DNA of 64,000 nt from Hyalella azteca. Taxonomy: Eukaryota; Arthropoda; Malacostraca; Amphipoda; Hyalellidae. Shown in pieces: positions 41,266 through 53,619 of this stretch (positions are counted from its first letter, which is position 1; each line of letters starts with the position of its first letter). The notes below the pieces were generated by a model. It was not told where the DNA came from. It worked only from the letters and a program-made list of their open reading frames with translations, and searched no databases. The DNA lies in the NCBI RefSeq assembly GCF_000764305.2, contig NW_025936440.1, positions 1 to 64,000 on the forward strand, given 5' to 3'. The translations under genes were made by a program, and so were the position numbers.

Positions 41266-41775
41266 AAGATTACAGTGTGAGAAGACACGGTTGCAACGAC
41301 AGAGTGATGATGTTGAAGTCGACAATTGAAAAAGACTTAGGAGTTAATGTCGACAATGAGTTGAAATATTCTAAGCATATTGAAGCTCAAGTTAATAAAG
41401 TCAATCTACGACTTGGACTGATCAGACGCTCTTACGCGTACATCGATGCTGAAGCGATGAAGCAGTTGTTTGCCGCTGTCGTGCGTCCGAACCTAGAGTT
41501 TGGAAACGCCGTGTGGTCACCAAAATTAGAAAGGGACAAAAATTTAGTCGACAGTGTTCAAAAAAGTGCAACAAGGATAATTCCGGGATTAAAATGCAAG
41601 CCTTATGAAGAAAGATTAATTGGTATGAAGCTTCCATGCCTCAGTTATCGACGTCTGCGTGGGGACCTCATTGAAGCATATAAGTATACTCATGGTTTAT
41701 TCAAGGTCCCAGAAGGATTACTAGAATTTGAAACAAGAACCAACACCAGGGGCCACGGCTATAAACTAAAAAAAA
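41266..41775 (+). pseudogene. LINE reverse transcriptase fragment
   Basis: From 41277 (GTG where the other copies have ATG) the frame reads LGVNVDNELKYSKHIEAQVN, RRSYAYIDAEAMKQLFAAVV and on to GHGYKLKK. The LINE ends inside an A-run at about 41770, and the frame runs on into unrelated DNA. The C-terminal TDMWNSL domain is missing. Confidence 0.8.
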
Positions 41776-42180
41776 GGATTACTAGAAGAACATGCTTGCG
41801 CATCCCCCTTATTCAGCCGTACGTATTCATGCCGAGCAGTGCAACGTCCCGGTGTCCAATAGTGATTTTAGAGTTTTAGCCTCCACAACCGGTGTTTCTG
41901 ACCTACGAATTTTAGAATCATTATATATTTTCAAACAGAAACCCAGTTTAAATGCTGCATTCAGTTCCTATCCTCTACAAATTGTAAATAGATAGTTCCT
42001 TCTCTACATGTTATCTCATTTTTATCTCTGTTATCTTCGATTTTAGTTCTATTGTCCTCAAGTTTAGGTGAATTGTTTGAATGTGAATTTTAGGCTACTA
42101 ATTGTTTGTACCTGTGTTCTAGGTTTTGAACTGACGATGGAGCTGGACTCCGAAACGTTTTCGCTTATAAGAAATGGTGA
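41776..42180 (+). pseudogene. Penelope-like element 3' end with hammerhead-like core
   Basis: The frame 41792-41995 contains IHAEQCNVPVSNSDFRVLAS and LRILESLYIFKQKPSLN, the pattern I know from the end of GIY-YIG domains of Penelope-like elements (H.....C....SDF..L, then LRILESL.I...KPSLN). This is a different family from 39267. The 3' UTR follows to about 42180. Near its end 42131-42155 reads CTGACGA, a 4-bp stem (GGAG/CTCC) with a short loop, then GAAAC: the layout of a hammerhead ribozyme core, known from Penelope-like elements. The stem III and cleavage-site part is not convincing. Confidence 0.6.
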
Positions 42181-42665
42181 TCTTTTTGGCTATTTTCTTT
42201 GCTTTTAAATTCCTTGTACACGAAATTTGTAGTATGCACAAGAATTTGAATGAAAAAAATATGTATAGAGCGAGTCAAAGTTACCGTAGAAAATAAGATT
42301 AAATTAAATCTTTGCGACGTTCTTGCACGGTCGATTATATGAAATCGTACAAACAATTATTTACAAGCGCTTTGAATCAAAAATCTGCAGAGTCTATAAA
42401 AGTTATCGATTAAAGTGATTTTTTATTTATAATACTGAAGAATTGCATTGGAAGTTCAGGACTGCGAAGTTTTCCATGCACTACCGGCATGCATCTTCGG
42501 CAATCATAGCATCCTTTCATTGTTTGATAGTTCCATAGGTCCATTATAAACTTATTAAAGTATTGTGCAGCTGTGACGCTATCGTGGATGCCTGGGTTGC
42601 CCGAAGGCAGCGTGTTTTGTTGGTGACGCGTTCGTGCTGCGAGTGTAACGCAGGTGAAGTCATGT
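42181..42665 (+). repeat. End of block F and block H fragment
   Basis: F resumes at about 42220 (GAAATTTGTAGTATGCACAA), close to where F resumes after the other Penelope-like tail. H runs to GTCATGTG. Confidence 0.75.
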
Positions 42666-43600
42666 GATACATGAAACTGGTAAACTGGTCCAATAATGTA
42701 CAGATGTCAACTGATGGAATTTTGGAACATAATAATAAATGCTCTAGGATTTTTTCTCTGTGAAAATTTTTCTGCCCCAGGAAAATTTTTTTTTGCTCTA
42801 GGATTCTTTGTTTTCTCTAGGAGAAGATTTTTCCTAGGATTTTTTTTGCTGTAAGACAATTTTTTTGCTCTAGTAAAAGTTTTGTTTTTGCTCTAGGAAA
42901 ATTTTCTCTAGCCGAACCGTGTTAAGTGCGTTCCATTTTATTGACCATCTGGAAATACTCTACATTTTTTATAAAGAACATTTCCCTCTCTAGAAATATA
43001 TTAATAAACTCTGCTTGTTACAATTGCCTCTGACATTACCGCCCTGGATGTTGTTATCTCGGTCTTAATTGTTTTGATAAATTATAATTAATTAAGCATT
43101 TCAATATAATTAATTTCATCATTTTTACCGCCAGTCTCAAGTCGGTGGCTTGAATTTGTCAATTTAAAGACTTTCAACTGCTGGTTTTTAATGTTGATTA
43201 AAAAACCTGATTAAGTAAGTGTGTTTAAATGCATATTTGGTTTAAATTAATAAAATATTCTGCTTAATTAAACCGATTGTGTTTTTTGTATTTTTCGTTT
43301 TCCATGTCCATTGAAGATGCTTCAGGATAATTTTTATCCATTCTAATAGGATTGCTTATAATTGTAGGCTATATTGTATAATATAGTCTATAATCTATAT
43401 TGACTAATTGTACAGTGGTATCAAGTTGTCACTATTCATCGGTTTCATTGATTTTTTCCACTACGCTACAAAATCCCTTCACTGTCTGGCATAGATTATC
43501 AATGTCCGTGAAATAGTTAGCCATTATCACTTCTTTATAGAGACTATATATTTATCACGCGTACGAGTGATTTGATTACGTTAATAAAAAACGGAAATTT
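42666..43600 (+). repeat. Blocks J, K, G
   Basis: J spans about 42666-42920, K 42921-43430 and G 43431-43600. They are close to the inverted segment 19600-20530. Confidence 0.75.
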
Positions 43601-44224
43601 AGTTTAACATCTCATGGTCCTATTGATTCTTAGTCATAGCAAAATCTACCGCTGTTGAAAATAGGAAGTCGTCTAATTAAATCAAGAAAAGAATTTATTA
43701 ATAAGCGTAAATTAAGAAGCATAAATAGAAGCTACTGTTAAAATAAGGACTAGCAACTTGTCCTAAAATTTTTATCACCTGATAGGTTATATGTTTGTCT
43801 AGGCGTGTAAAATGACAGCATCTCAATACAACAATTTTCATACACACAGATATGACATAATTAAAGTAAGTTTATGGCTACGAAATATCAATGCACTTCA
43901 ATTATCTCTCCAAGGAATCGATGGGTATTACAAAATAGACAAGTTTGCCATGATGAATCAAAACAGAAAACCAAGAGTACGGGAAACGAACTTAAAAAGA
44001 AACCCCTACGTGAGGTTGCTTAACACTTGCTTAAATGTCAGTTTTCGTGCACCGGTGCCACTACATGTTTTGTTTCATATCGTAATACCAATTTAAAACT
44101 GGTCGATATTAAAATACTGAGCCTGAAGGACGGTTAGTAGATCTTTCTTGAGTACTGAATGAGCCAACTCTGGACAGTTTCTGTAACCGTAAAGCATAAG
44201 ACCCCATCATCTTGTACACACATA
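43601..44224 (+). repeat. Blocks A and B (first part)
   Basis: A covers about 43601-44110; B runs to CTTGTACACACATAC. An open frame at 43812-44096 is not conserved in other A copies and is not called. Confidence 0.75.
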
Positions 44225-44456
44225 CAGCGGTATCAGCGTTTATTAGGCCGTAGGACTCTCGCCGATTCTTAACATCACAAAACATTCACAGCTTGTTGCG
44301 TTCTCGAACTCGCAACTCACTGCTACAATTCTGCTGCGCCTAACCGCCAGGCCTCCTCGCTGATTCTGACCAGAAATTGTCGCCGGTAGTTGGGATCAAA
44401 CCCGCAACCCTCTGCTCCAATCCTGGTGCTCTGAACTGTAGCCACTGGGCCATCCT
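44225..44456 (-). mobile_element. tRNA-derived SINE, antisense, inside block B
   Basis: Same SINE insertion as in the other B copies of this subfamily, complete over both tRNA-like modules. Confidence 0.75.
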
Positions 44457-45141
44457 GTAGGGTACCACTTGGCCCCCATTAAATAATTATAATTAATAGT
44501 GACATGGATGGTGGCTCATAATTGCGGTGACATGGACAACGTTACCATAAACTATCATCGTAATGCGTCCTCTGTGGCCTGTGGCCTCAAATTAAAGAAC
44601 TATTAAACGTGCGCTTGTAACCTCCTGACATCATCTCTGACGTCCCCGTCAGCTGGGTACCGCACGTCTGACGTCGACGATGAATGTTTATAAATGAATG
44701 TGAATGAATGAGAGGCTTGCATAGTGATAACTAACAGCCTCGAAAATATTTTTCAAATTTAGACTTTCCATTTAGTTTGCTAATGTTCGGGCCTATCGGT
44801 GTGAATAACATTAGGGAACTCTTCAATAAATTAAAACCAATTTTTCATAAATTCCATAAATTAGGAACACTGGAGACCAACGTAAAATATAATTTACTCT
44901 GAATTATGTGAAAATTATTCAAAATAAACGAAGACATTAGAGCCATAATTAGTTTTCGAATGAAACATCAGTAGTTGAAATACTAACAAACAATAAAAAA
45001 TACATATTTAATGTTAGAGACGAAATGTATTAAAAGTTCAGGGTGGGCAAATTTTCTGTACATTATTGACTTGTATCTACATAAGTCATACCAGAAATGG
45101 CGCCATGTTATCAGTACCCATGTACCTATGTCGGCTCGCAC
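44457..45141 (+). repeat. End of block B, single S31 unit, block C
   Basis: The S31 unit at about 44637-44682 has GACGTCCCCGTC in place of GACGTCACCGTC. C runs to CTATGTCGGCTCGCAC. Confidence 0.75.
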
Positions 45142-45204
45142 TCACCCCCTTATGTGATTAATATACTTGTTAATAAGACAAAATTTCTGGCGGCCGAAAG
45201 GCCG
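45142..45204 (+). other. HV segment and D hairpin, copy 12
   Basis: Variable sequence at 45142-45190. The hairpin CGGCC-GAAA-GGCCG at 45191-45204 has five pairs, one more than the usual form. Confidence 0.7.
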
Positions 45205-48200
45205 ATAGAGTTGAAAAGTTTGAAAGATTGTACTAATTGCGAATGCTACCGTGCTGGTCATAGCCCTGCCTACTGCTTTTCATTGCCAGCAAATTGTTAA
45301 TTAGTTGAAATCTGCGCCTATGCGACAACCGCTAGAGAAGAATAGAGGAGTAAAGGCAGGTAAATGACCGTTCCATGTGTAAGTTCCAATAGGTCTTCCT
45401 TATGTAAACATTTTATAATTTCATTCCTATAAATGGAATTATCAAATTCAAGTTATTGTCGAGTAATGGAGTGAAATGAATTCTCTTGTCACCGATAAAA
45501 TACTGAAGACGGAGAAAAGAGGAGTGAATGGGAGTACTATCAGTTAGTATAAATAGGTTTTATATTTACATATATGAAATTTTATCCAAACAACGGGGTT
45601 TTCTAATTAAATATATATAATCAATCCCAAGCAATGTCTGAACTCGAATGAAAATGTCTGTCAAACTATACCAATATCAATCAAATATAGTTATAATATA
45701 TTAGTTTTGTATAATAATAATAGTTTGGTATAGTAATATAATACTAAAATGTAAATCGAACAGGTATGAAAATGCATGCCGAACTATACAAAAATATGTG
45801 CGTGCGTTGCCACTAAGAATTTAGTAGACAGGAAGAGACTATAAAGCGCTACGAGCTTAAATGTTTTGGTTGAAGGTCTTTCCAAAGCTTCATTAAAAAA
45901 AGCTACTTTGTACGTGATGAAGTTCAAGTCAGTTTCTTAGCGTTTTTGGACGTTCACCAGCGCGTGCGTGCCATTACAACATAAACAAATTTTCCTGCCT
46001 TCTTTTGTCACATTTTAGGTGCAGCGTATTGTTATAGGTGCGGTTCTTATAGGTCTTATCTTATAGGTTTTTATATATTCGTTTTAGGTGCACATTCTTA
46101 TATTATATATTAAACTGGTCCAATAATATACAGATGTCAACTGATGTTAACTATATTGCAGTCATGCGTAGCGCAACCTAATAGCCCGGTTCCGAAATTC
46201 TGCAGCCGCGTCTAAAATTATTTACTAGCTTATGGTGAACAAAACATTAAGCATATCATTTACTTGAGCTCTCGTAAATCAATTTTACCAACCATTCTCC
46301 CTGGAGAACGAAGTCTCGGATCTTATTTAGAATAAACACCCTAGTCATAATTGTGTAAATCTACAATAATTTAATTGTATCCCTAACAAGGTTAAATGAA
46401 TTATTAATACAAGCAAATTAGGGCTATTGTAACATTTTATTTAAGAATTACAATTCCATTTCAAAAAATGCATATCGTTTTATCACCAAGGATAAACTAA
46501 GGTGTTTATTTCTAGTAATATCCGAAGTCTCTTACATATATGCCTTATTTAAAAAATCCCTTCACTGTTTTCAATGTCTGTAAAATTGTTAGCCATTATC
46601 TCCCCTTTATTGAGACAATATATTTATTACGTATACGAGTGTTTGGGATACGCTAATAAAAAACGAAAATTTAGTTTAAAATTTCATCGTCCTATTCCTT
46701 CTTATTCATAGCAAAATCTACCGCTGTTTGAAAAAAAGAAGTCATCTAATTAAATAAAAAATGCCCACACACTGGGTTTATAGAATTTATTAATAAGCGT
46801 AAATTGAGAAGCATATATATAAGCTACCGTTGAAGTAATGACTGGCAACTTGACGTCCTAGAATCTCTATCACTTGATAGGTTATATATTTTTCGAGGCG
46901 TATAAAATGACAGCATCTCAATATAACATTTATTTACACACGGATAAGACATCAGTAAAACAAGTACATGGCCACGAAATATCAATGTACTTCAATCCTC
47001 TTTCATACGAATCGATGGTTATCACAAAATAGACAAGTTCGCCCTGAAGAAACAAAACAGAAAACCAAATTTAGGGTAATTAACTTAAAAAGCGAACTGC
47101 GACCAGTACGTGAGGTAGCCTAACATTTGCTTAATGTCAGTTTCGCGCACCGGTGCCACTACATATTTTGTTCTATATCGTAATCGGTAATACCAATTTA
47201 AAACTGGTCGATTATAAAATACTGAGCGTGCAAGACGGTTAGGAGAACCTGCTTGAGTTCTGAATGAGCCAATTCTGGACAGTTTCTGTAACCGTACAGC
47301 ATAAGGCCCCATCATTGTACATGGACAACGTCACGTAAACTATCCTCGTAATGTGTCCTCAGTGACCTGTGGCCTCAAAACCAAGAACTATCAAGCCTCT
47401 AACGCAAAACGTCACTTTCCGGGAACATCACTTTAAAATTAAATTATACGTAAACTATTGAGTGTAGCAACCTGAGAACGTTTGTACACAACAGAGAACA
47501 TTTTAATGTTGTCATACGTGGCGGCAACCATCAATGCAAGTCATTTTGCGCTCACTAGAACGTATCTTTTTTGGGAAGTAGGCGCGTGACAATATTGCTC
47601 CGGTTACTCATGTCATGCGGCAGAGGGTTAAATTAGTATTAAGATTTGAAACAGAACATATAGGGACACCGGGGCACGAAAACTGATATCAAGCAAATGT
47701 TAATGTATTTAAGTGTGGGTTGCTGTTTAAATCTGTTACCCACACCCTTGGTTTTCTGTTTTTATTCATTAGGGCAAACTTATCTATTTTGTGATGATCA
47801 AGGATTCAGAGGAAATATGAGTAAATTGTATTGATATTTCGCGGTCATATACTTATTTTACTTATGTCATATTTGTGTGTATAAAAATGCTATATTGAGA
47901 TTCTGTTATTTTATACGCCTCGAAAAATATATAACCCATCAAGTGATAGAGATTCTAGGACGACAAGTTGCTAGACCTTATTTCAATAGCGTCTTTATTT
48001 ATGCTCCTTAATTTACGTAAAATAAATTCTAGAAGCAAAGGGTGTGGCATTTTTTTTTTTATTTAATTAGATGACTTCCTATTTCACATAGCGGTATATT
48101 CTGCTATGACTAAGAAGCAATAGGACGATGAAATGTTAAACTTAATTTTCGTTTCTTAGAGAACATTTTAAGAGAACATTTTCGCAACAGAGAACATTTT

Positions 48201-48430
48201 AATGTTGTACGTGGCGGCAACCATCAGTGCAAGTCACTTTGTGCTCACTAGAACGTATCCTTTTTGGGAAGAAGGCTTGTGACACTATTGCTCCGGTTAC
48301 CAATATTATTATTACTAATATTATTATATTATATTAGTAATATTAATATACTACTAATATTGCTTCGGTTACTCATGTCAGGCGGTAGAGGGTAAAACGA
48401 GCGCTTGTGACCTCCTGACATCATCTCTGA
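45205..48430 (+). repeat. Blocks D, E, F (short), G, A, B, inverted A/G, then B
   Basis: D runs to about 45410, E 45411-46150, F 46151-46550 without S15, G 46551-46690, A 46691-47215 and B 47216-47635. Then an inverted A/G piece (47636-48165) is followed by B again (48166-48430). The part to 47600 matches 27380-28990. No genes were recognised. Confidence 0.7.
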
Positions 48431-48530
48431 GGTCACCGTCAGCTGGGTACCGCACGTCTGACGTCACCGTCAGTTGGGTACCTCACGTCTGACGTCACCG
48501 TCAGCTGGGTACCGCACGTCTGACGTCGAC
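48431..48530 (+). repeat. S31 array, three units
   Basis: Three 31-bp units; the middle one carries the CAGTTGGGTACCTCACG variant also seen near 21400. Confidence 0.9.
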
Positions 48531-48993
48531 GATGAATGATAATAAATGAATATGAATGAATGAGAGGCATGCATAGTGAAGAATAATAGCCCCGAGAACA
48601 TTTTTAAAATTCAGACTTTACGTTGTTAGTTTTGTTAATGTTCGTTAAACATCGGTGTGCTTAACATTATGGAACTCTTCAGTAAATTGAAACCATTTTT
48701 TTCATAATATCCATAAGTAAGGAACACCGGAGACCATCGTAGAATATAATTTACTCTGAATTATGTAAAAATAATTCATAATAAACGAAGAGATTAGAGC
48801 CATAATTAGTTTTCGAATGAAACATCAGTAATTGAAATTCATGCAAACAATAAAAATATATATATGGTTAGAGACGAAATGTATTCAAAGTTCATAGTGG
48901 GAAAATTTTTTGTGCATAATCGACTAATATCTTCATTTGTCATCCCTAGAAATGCGTTATGTCATCAGTATTCATGTGCTAACGTCGACGTAC
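48531..48993 (+). repeat. Block C
   Basis: Full-length C to GCTAACGTCGACGTAC. Confidence 0.8.
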
Positions 48994-49063
48994 TTGTTCA
49001 ATAATTTAGATATGACAAAATTGCTGTAAAGAAATTTAAATAGATTTTGGTGGCCGAAAGGCC
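48994..49063 (+). other. HV segment and D hairpin, copy 13
   Basis: Variable sequence at 48994-49050 ends ATAGATTTTGG; GGCC-GAAA-GGCC follows at 49052-49063. Confidence 0.7.
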
Positions 49064-50528
49064 CATGTAGCTTAAGGGGAAAGTTTGAGATTGTATATCT
49101 TTTGTGCTGCTGTGCCAATCGCAGCTCAGCCAACTGCTCTTCATTGCCAGCAAATTGTTAATTCGTTGAAATTTGCGCGTATGCGGCAACATCTTGAGAA
49201 GAATAGAGGAGTAAAGGCAGGTAAATGACCGTTCCATGTGTAAGTTAGTGCCATTGTTAGTAAGTTAGTGTTCCATGTGTAAGTGTTGTCATTTGGTGTA
49301 TAAGTTAAAGAATAGCTTCTCCTTCAATAAACATTTCATAATTTCTTTCCTGTAAATGGAATTATCAAATTCATGTTATTGTCGAGTAGGGGAATGAAGT
49401 GCCTTCTCATGTCACCGATAAAATACTGAAGATATAGAAAGGTTGAGTGAATGGGAGTTCTATGCGTTAGTATAAAGAGGTTTTTCTTTTGTGAACATTT
49501 CTGAGTTTTTATTCAAACAGCGGGATTTTCTAATTAAAGATATATAATCAATCCCAAGCAACGTCTGAACTTGACATGAAAAAGCCTGCCAAACTATGCC
49601 AATATCAATCAAAATATAGTTGTAACATATTCGTTTTCTACAACAATAATAGTTGCGTATAATAATATAATACTACCAAAATGTCAATCGAACCCGTATG
49701 AAAATGCCTGCCGAACTATACCAAATATGTGTATGCGGTGCCACTAAGAATTTAATAGACAGGAAGAGACTATGAAGCGCTACGAGCTTAAATGTTTTGG
49801 TTGAAGGTCTTTCCAAAGCTTCATTTAAATAAGCTACTTTGTTCGTGATGAAGTTCAAGTCAGTTTCTTTGCGTTTTTGGACGTTCAATAGCGCGTGCGT
49901 GCCATTACAACATAAAAAAATTTTCCTGCCTTCTTTTGTCACTTTTTAGGTGCAGCGTATTCTTATAGGTGCGGTTCTTTTAGGTCTTATCTTATAGGTT
50001 CTTATATATTCGTTTTAGGTGCATATTCTTATATTATATATTAAACTGGTCCAATAATACACAGATGACAACTGATGGTAATTATATTGCAGTCATGCGT
50101 AGCGCAACCTAATAGCCCGGTTCCAAAATTCTGCAGCCGCGTCTAAAATTATTTACAAGTTTATGGTGATCAAAACATTAGGTTAATTGTGAATTTAAGC
50201 TCATATATATCAAATTTACCAATCATTCTCCCTGGAGAACGTAGAATTTAGAATAAACACCCTAGACATTAATGAGTAAATGTACAAGAATTTATTTGTA
50301 TTCATAACAATGTTAATTGAATTATTAATACAAACTTTTTAGGACTATATAAATATTTTTGCGTATTGCAATTCTATGTCAAAATATACATTGCGTTTCA
50401 TTAGCAAAGACATACTTAGATGCTTATTCTTCATTAGGTCCAAAGTCTCTCACATATACCAATGATACTAAACACGTGAAATGAAAGCTCTTAAAGCTGA
50501 AAGCTGTGGTTTAATGCTGACAAGTACG
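49064..50528 (+). repeat. Blocks D, E, F (short)
   Basis: D runs to about 49320, E 49321-50080 and F 50081-50500. The minus strand of E is open at 49673-49942 with GRKIFLCCNGTHALLNVQKR, starting at a GTG. F ends at a LINE fragment. Confidence 0.75.
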
Positions 50529-50822
50529 TGTAAAGTACTTCACCTCGGGAAGAACAATGAACCGTAAGATTACAGTATGAGAAGACACGGTTGCAACGAG
50601 AGAGTAATGATTGAAAAGTCTAGTGGGGAAATAGATCTCGGAGTTTATGTCGACAAGGAGCTGAAATGTTCTAAGCATGTCGAAACGCAAGCTAACACAT
50701 CCAACAAACTTCTTGGACTAATTAGACGCTCCTACGAGTTCCTAGATGCAGAAACGATGAAGCAGTTGTTTGTTGCTGGCGTGCACCCGAATCTAGAGTT
50801 TGGAAACGTCCCAACTCGACCA
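50529..50822 (+). pseudogene. LINE reverse transcriptase fragment, diverged copy
   Basis: The translation starts further upstream than in the other copies: CKVLHLGKNN at 50529, typical of the RT segment before the thumb, then a stop at about 50565. It continues MRRHGCNERVM and LGVYVDKELKCSKHVETQAN to HPNLEFGNV. It breaks off in inverted block D at 50823. It is more diverged from the other copies than they are from each other. Confidence 0.8.
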
Positions 50823-51076
50823 TAACTTAAATTTGATAATTACACTTATGGGAATAGACTTATAAAATGTTTATCGAAGGAAGACCTATTCAAACTAACA
50901 AGTGAAACTCTCATTTACCTGCTTTTACTCCTCTATTGCACTCACGCGGTTGTCGTAAACGCGATTTAAACGAATTAACAATTTTCCTGGCTATGAATAG
51001 CAGTTGGCTGAGCTCCGACCGGAAGCGCAGCAAAATCTAACTTGCCATTTTAGAATTTCTTCACCTAAGTTCTACT
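50823..51076 (-). repeat. Block D (inverted)
   Basis: Diverged D with reverse-complement features of TGAGAGTTTCACTTGTTAG and CAAATTGTTAATTCG. Confidence 0.65.
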
Positions 51077-51140
51077 GGCTTTCCAGCCTTCAAAATAAGT
51101 TTCCCTTTTTTTACAGAGCCGTTTTCATGATACAACGTGA
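51077..51140 (-). other. HV segment and D hairpin with GGAA loop, copy 14 (inverted)
   Basis: On the minus strand the hairpin reads GGCT-GGAA-AGCC (51077-51088): the T-A closing pair of copies 9 and 11, with another GNRA-type loop. The variable part is 51092-51140. Confidence 0.65.
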
Positions 51141-51603
51141 GTTCGCCGACATGAATCCATAGATACTGATGACATAGCGTTATTTCAAGTATGACTAATG
51201 TAGACACGACGTGATAATGCACAGGAAATTGTCCCACTTTGAATACATTCCTTCTCTAACATGAAATATATTTTAATTTATTGTCGACATTTATTGTAAC
51301 TACTGATATTTTATTCAAAATAAATTTTGACTGCTAAATCTTCGTTTATTTTGAATTATTTTATACATAATTCAGAGTAAATTATATATTACGATGGCGT
51401 CCTGTTTTCCCTATGCCTGAAATATATAAAATTTTTGTTTGACTTTACTGAATAGTTCCCCAATGTTAATCACACCGACGTGGCCCGAATTTTAACGAAA
51501 CTAATAACGGAAAGTCTAAATTTAAAAATTGTTCTCGAGGCTATTATTCTTCACTATGCAAGTCTCTCATTCATTTATATTAATTTATTGTCATTCATCG
51601 TCG
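51141..51603 (-). repeat. Block C (inverted)
   Basis: Inverted C from GTTCGCCGACATGAATC to the reverse complement of GAGAGACTTGCATAGTGAAG. Confidence 0.75.
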
Positions 51604-51920
51604 ATGTCAGACGTGCGGTACCCAGCTGACGGTGACGTCAGACGTGCGGTACTCAGCTGACGGTGACGTCAGACGTGCGGTACCCAGCTGATGGTGACGT
51701 CGGACGTGCGGTACCCAGCTGATGGTGACGTCAGACGTGCGGTGCCCAGTTGACGTTTACGTCAGACGTGCGGTGCCCAGTTGACGTTTACGTCAGACGT
51801 GCGGTACCCAGCTGATGGTGACGTCAGACGTGCGGTGCCCAGTTGACGTTTACGTCAGACGTGCGGTGCCCAGTTGACGTTTACGTCAGACGTGCGGTGC
51901 CCAGTTGACGGCGACGTCAG
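51604..51920 (-). repeat. S31 array, ten units (inverted), two unit types
   Basis: Ten units with a 31-bp period. Type 1 reads CAGCTGACGGTGACGTCAG (or CAGCTGATGG); type 2 reads CAGTTGACGTTTACGTCAG. The types alternate in small groups (1,1,1,1,2,2,1,2,2,2). In type 2 the loop of the stem-loop changes while five of six stem pairs remain. The last unit is fused directly to a SINE. Confidence 0.92.
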
Positions 51921-52105
51921 AGTTGCGGGTTTGATCCCAACTACCTGCGACAATTTCTGGTCAGAATCGGTTAGGAGGCCGGGCGGTTAAGCAAAACAGA
52001 ATTGTAGCAGTGAGTTGCGAGTTCGAGACCTCAACAAGCTGTGAATATACTGTGGTGTTAAGAAAAGGCGACAGACCGACGGCCTAATAAACGCTGAAAC
52101 CGTTG
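51921..52105 (+). mobile_element. tRNA-derived SINE, 5'-truncated
   Basis: Starts inside module 1 at GCGGGTTTGATCCCAACTAC (B box) and continues through the second module (GAGTTCGAGACC) to AATAAACGCTGAAACCG. Its first bases are shared with the S31 unit (GACGTCAGAGTTGCGGG), so the array recombined with the SINE. Confidence 0.75.
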
Positions 52106-53343
52106 TGTGTATGTACAATTAAGATGATGGGGCCTTATGCTGTACGGTTACAGAAACTGTCCAGAGTTGGCTCATTCAGAACTCAAACAGGATCTACTAA
52201 CCGTCCTTCAGGCTCAGTATTTTGATATCGACCAGTTTTAAATTGGTATTACGATATAAAACTAAACATGTAGTGGCACCGGTGCACGAAAACTGACATT
52301 AGGCAAATGTTGAGTTACCTCATTTACGGGTCGCTTTTTAAGTTAGTTGCCCAAACCTATGGTTTTCTATTTTAGTTCATTTGGGTAAACTTGTCTATTT
52401 TGTGATAATCGTAGATTCTCGGTAAAGATGAGTAAATTGTATTGATATTTCATGTTCATAAATATGTTTACCTATGTCATATGTGTGTATAAATATGTTA
52501 TATAGAGCTGCTTGCCGTAATTAAATATTAGTCCTAGCGTTTCTTAATAAAAAACTTTCTCAGCATCAAATGTATCCATATTTATTATGTTGGATCTGAG
52601 TTAATATTGAAATCTAAAACGAACTAATTAATTCGAAACCGTGTTTGCTAGAAATAAGGATAATATCATGGGAATATATTGCACGTCAGATTTATTGAAG
52701 CTTCCCAAGAACGGAAGTAGTTAGGTGTTTAATGACGTCATGAATAACATAGCAATTACCGTGACACTTGCCTGCAAAAATCTTATTATAACGTTTTCCA
52801 TTTTGCGGTATTGATACTGTGGCGACCATGTATATACGTTTCTTCAAGTTACCCCCGCAACTCATATCGTGGAATTGCTGCTAGCCTATTATAATTTAGC
52901 AGAGTTACCAATCTACTCCAACTAAATATTAATATTCACGTTATGGCCTTGAATATCACAATCAGTTATGAACTGGTATTGTATTGATGTTAAATGAGAA
53001 TCATCTTTCCATTTATAGTATTATCACAGATCTAGAACATCGCATCATCAGGTAACTCTAGTAGTCACATTTATTTACACATCTGTAATAGAATGCGTAA
53101 CCTGGTATCCAGACCTATATACAGTTAATGTGAAGTGAAATTGTGTTAAATTCCGCGATACGAAATATAATTGTAAGGCGGTAGCGCAGTCTGGTAACTG
53201 ATTTACACGCCTTAGCCGAACCAGAGGGCGTTTGAAGCAACCAAACGTTGAGCCCGAGTCATATACTTTCAGGGACCCAAAACCTCGCCGCTAACATTCC
53301 CACGTCTTACAATACAATTTGTAGGTGAGCTGCAATTTTTAAT
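52106..53343 (-). repeat. Blocks B (short), A, I (inverted)
   Basis: B lies at about 52106-52215, A at 52216-52525 and I at 52526-53343. The order matches 9750-10990 in inverted form. Confidence 0.7.
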
Positions 53344-53351
53344 ATTCAATT
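53344..53351. repeat. Left 8-bp target duplication of the hAT element
   Basis: ATTCAATT is repeated exactly at 55153-55160. The empty site is visible in the other block I copy (about 9738-9755), which has the octamer once. Confidence 0.9.
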
Positions 53352-53619
53352 CAGTGCTGCCAGCGACTATTTTTTTAAAAACCTAGATTATACCTCAGAA
53401 AAAACCTAGAATTGCAATAAAAAAACCTAGATTTCTCCAAACAAGTAATTCATAGTAATACATCCTTGTTGTTCTCATAGGAATGAGTATGGATATATAG
53501 AAATAAACCTAAATTACTATTTAACATATTTCCAATTTTTTTGAACAGTTATTTAACATATTAAAATTATCATCCATCCTCATCCTTTCTCGTAAACAAC
53601 AGCTTTATCAGCATGTCTT

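Noticed and set aside
43812..44096. 94-codon frame in block A
   Set aside because: Present in one copy only; other copies have stops and deletions there.
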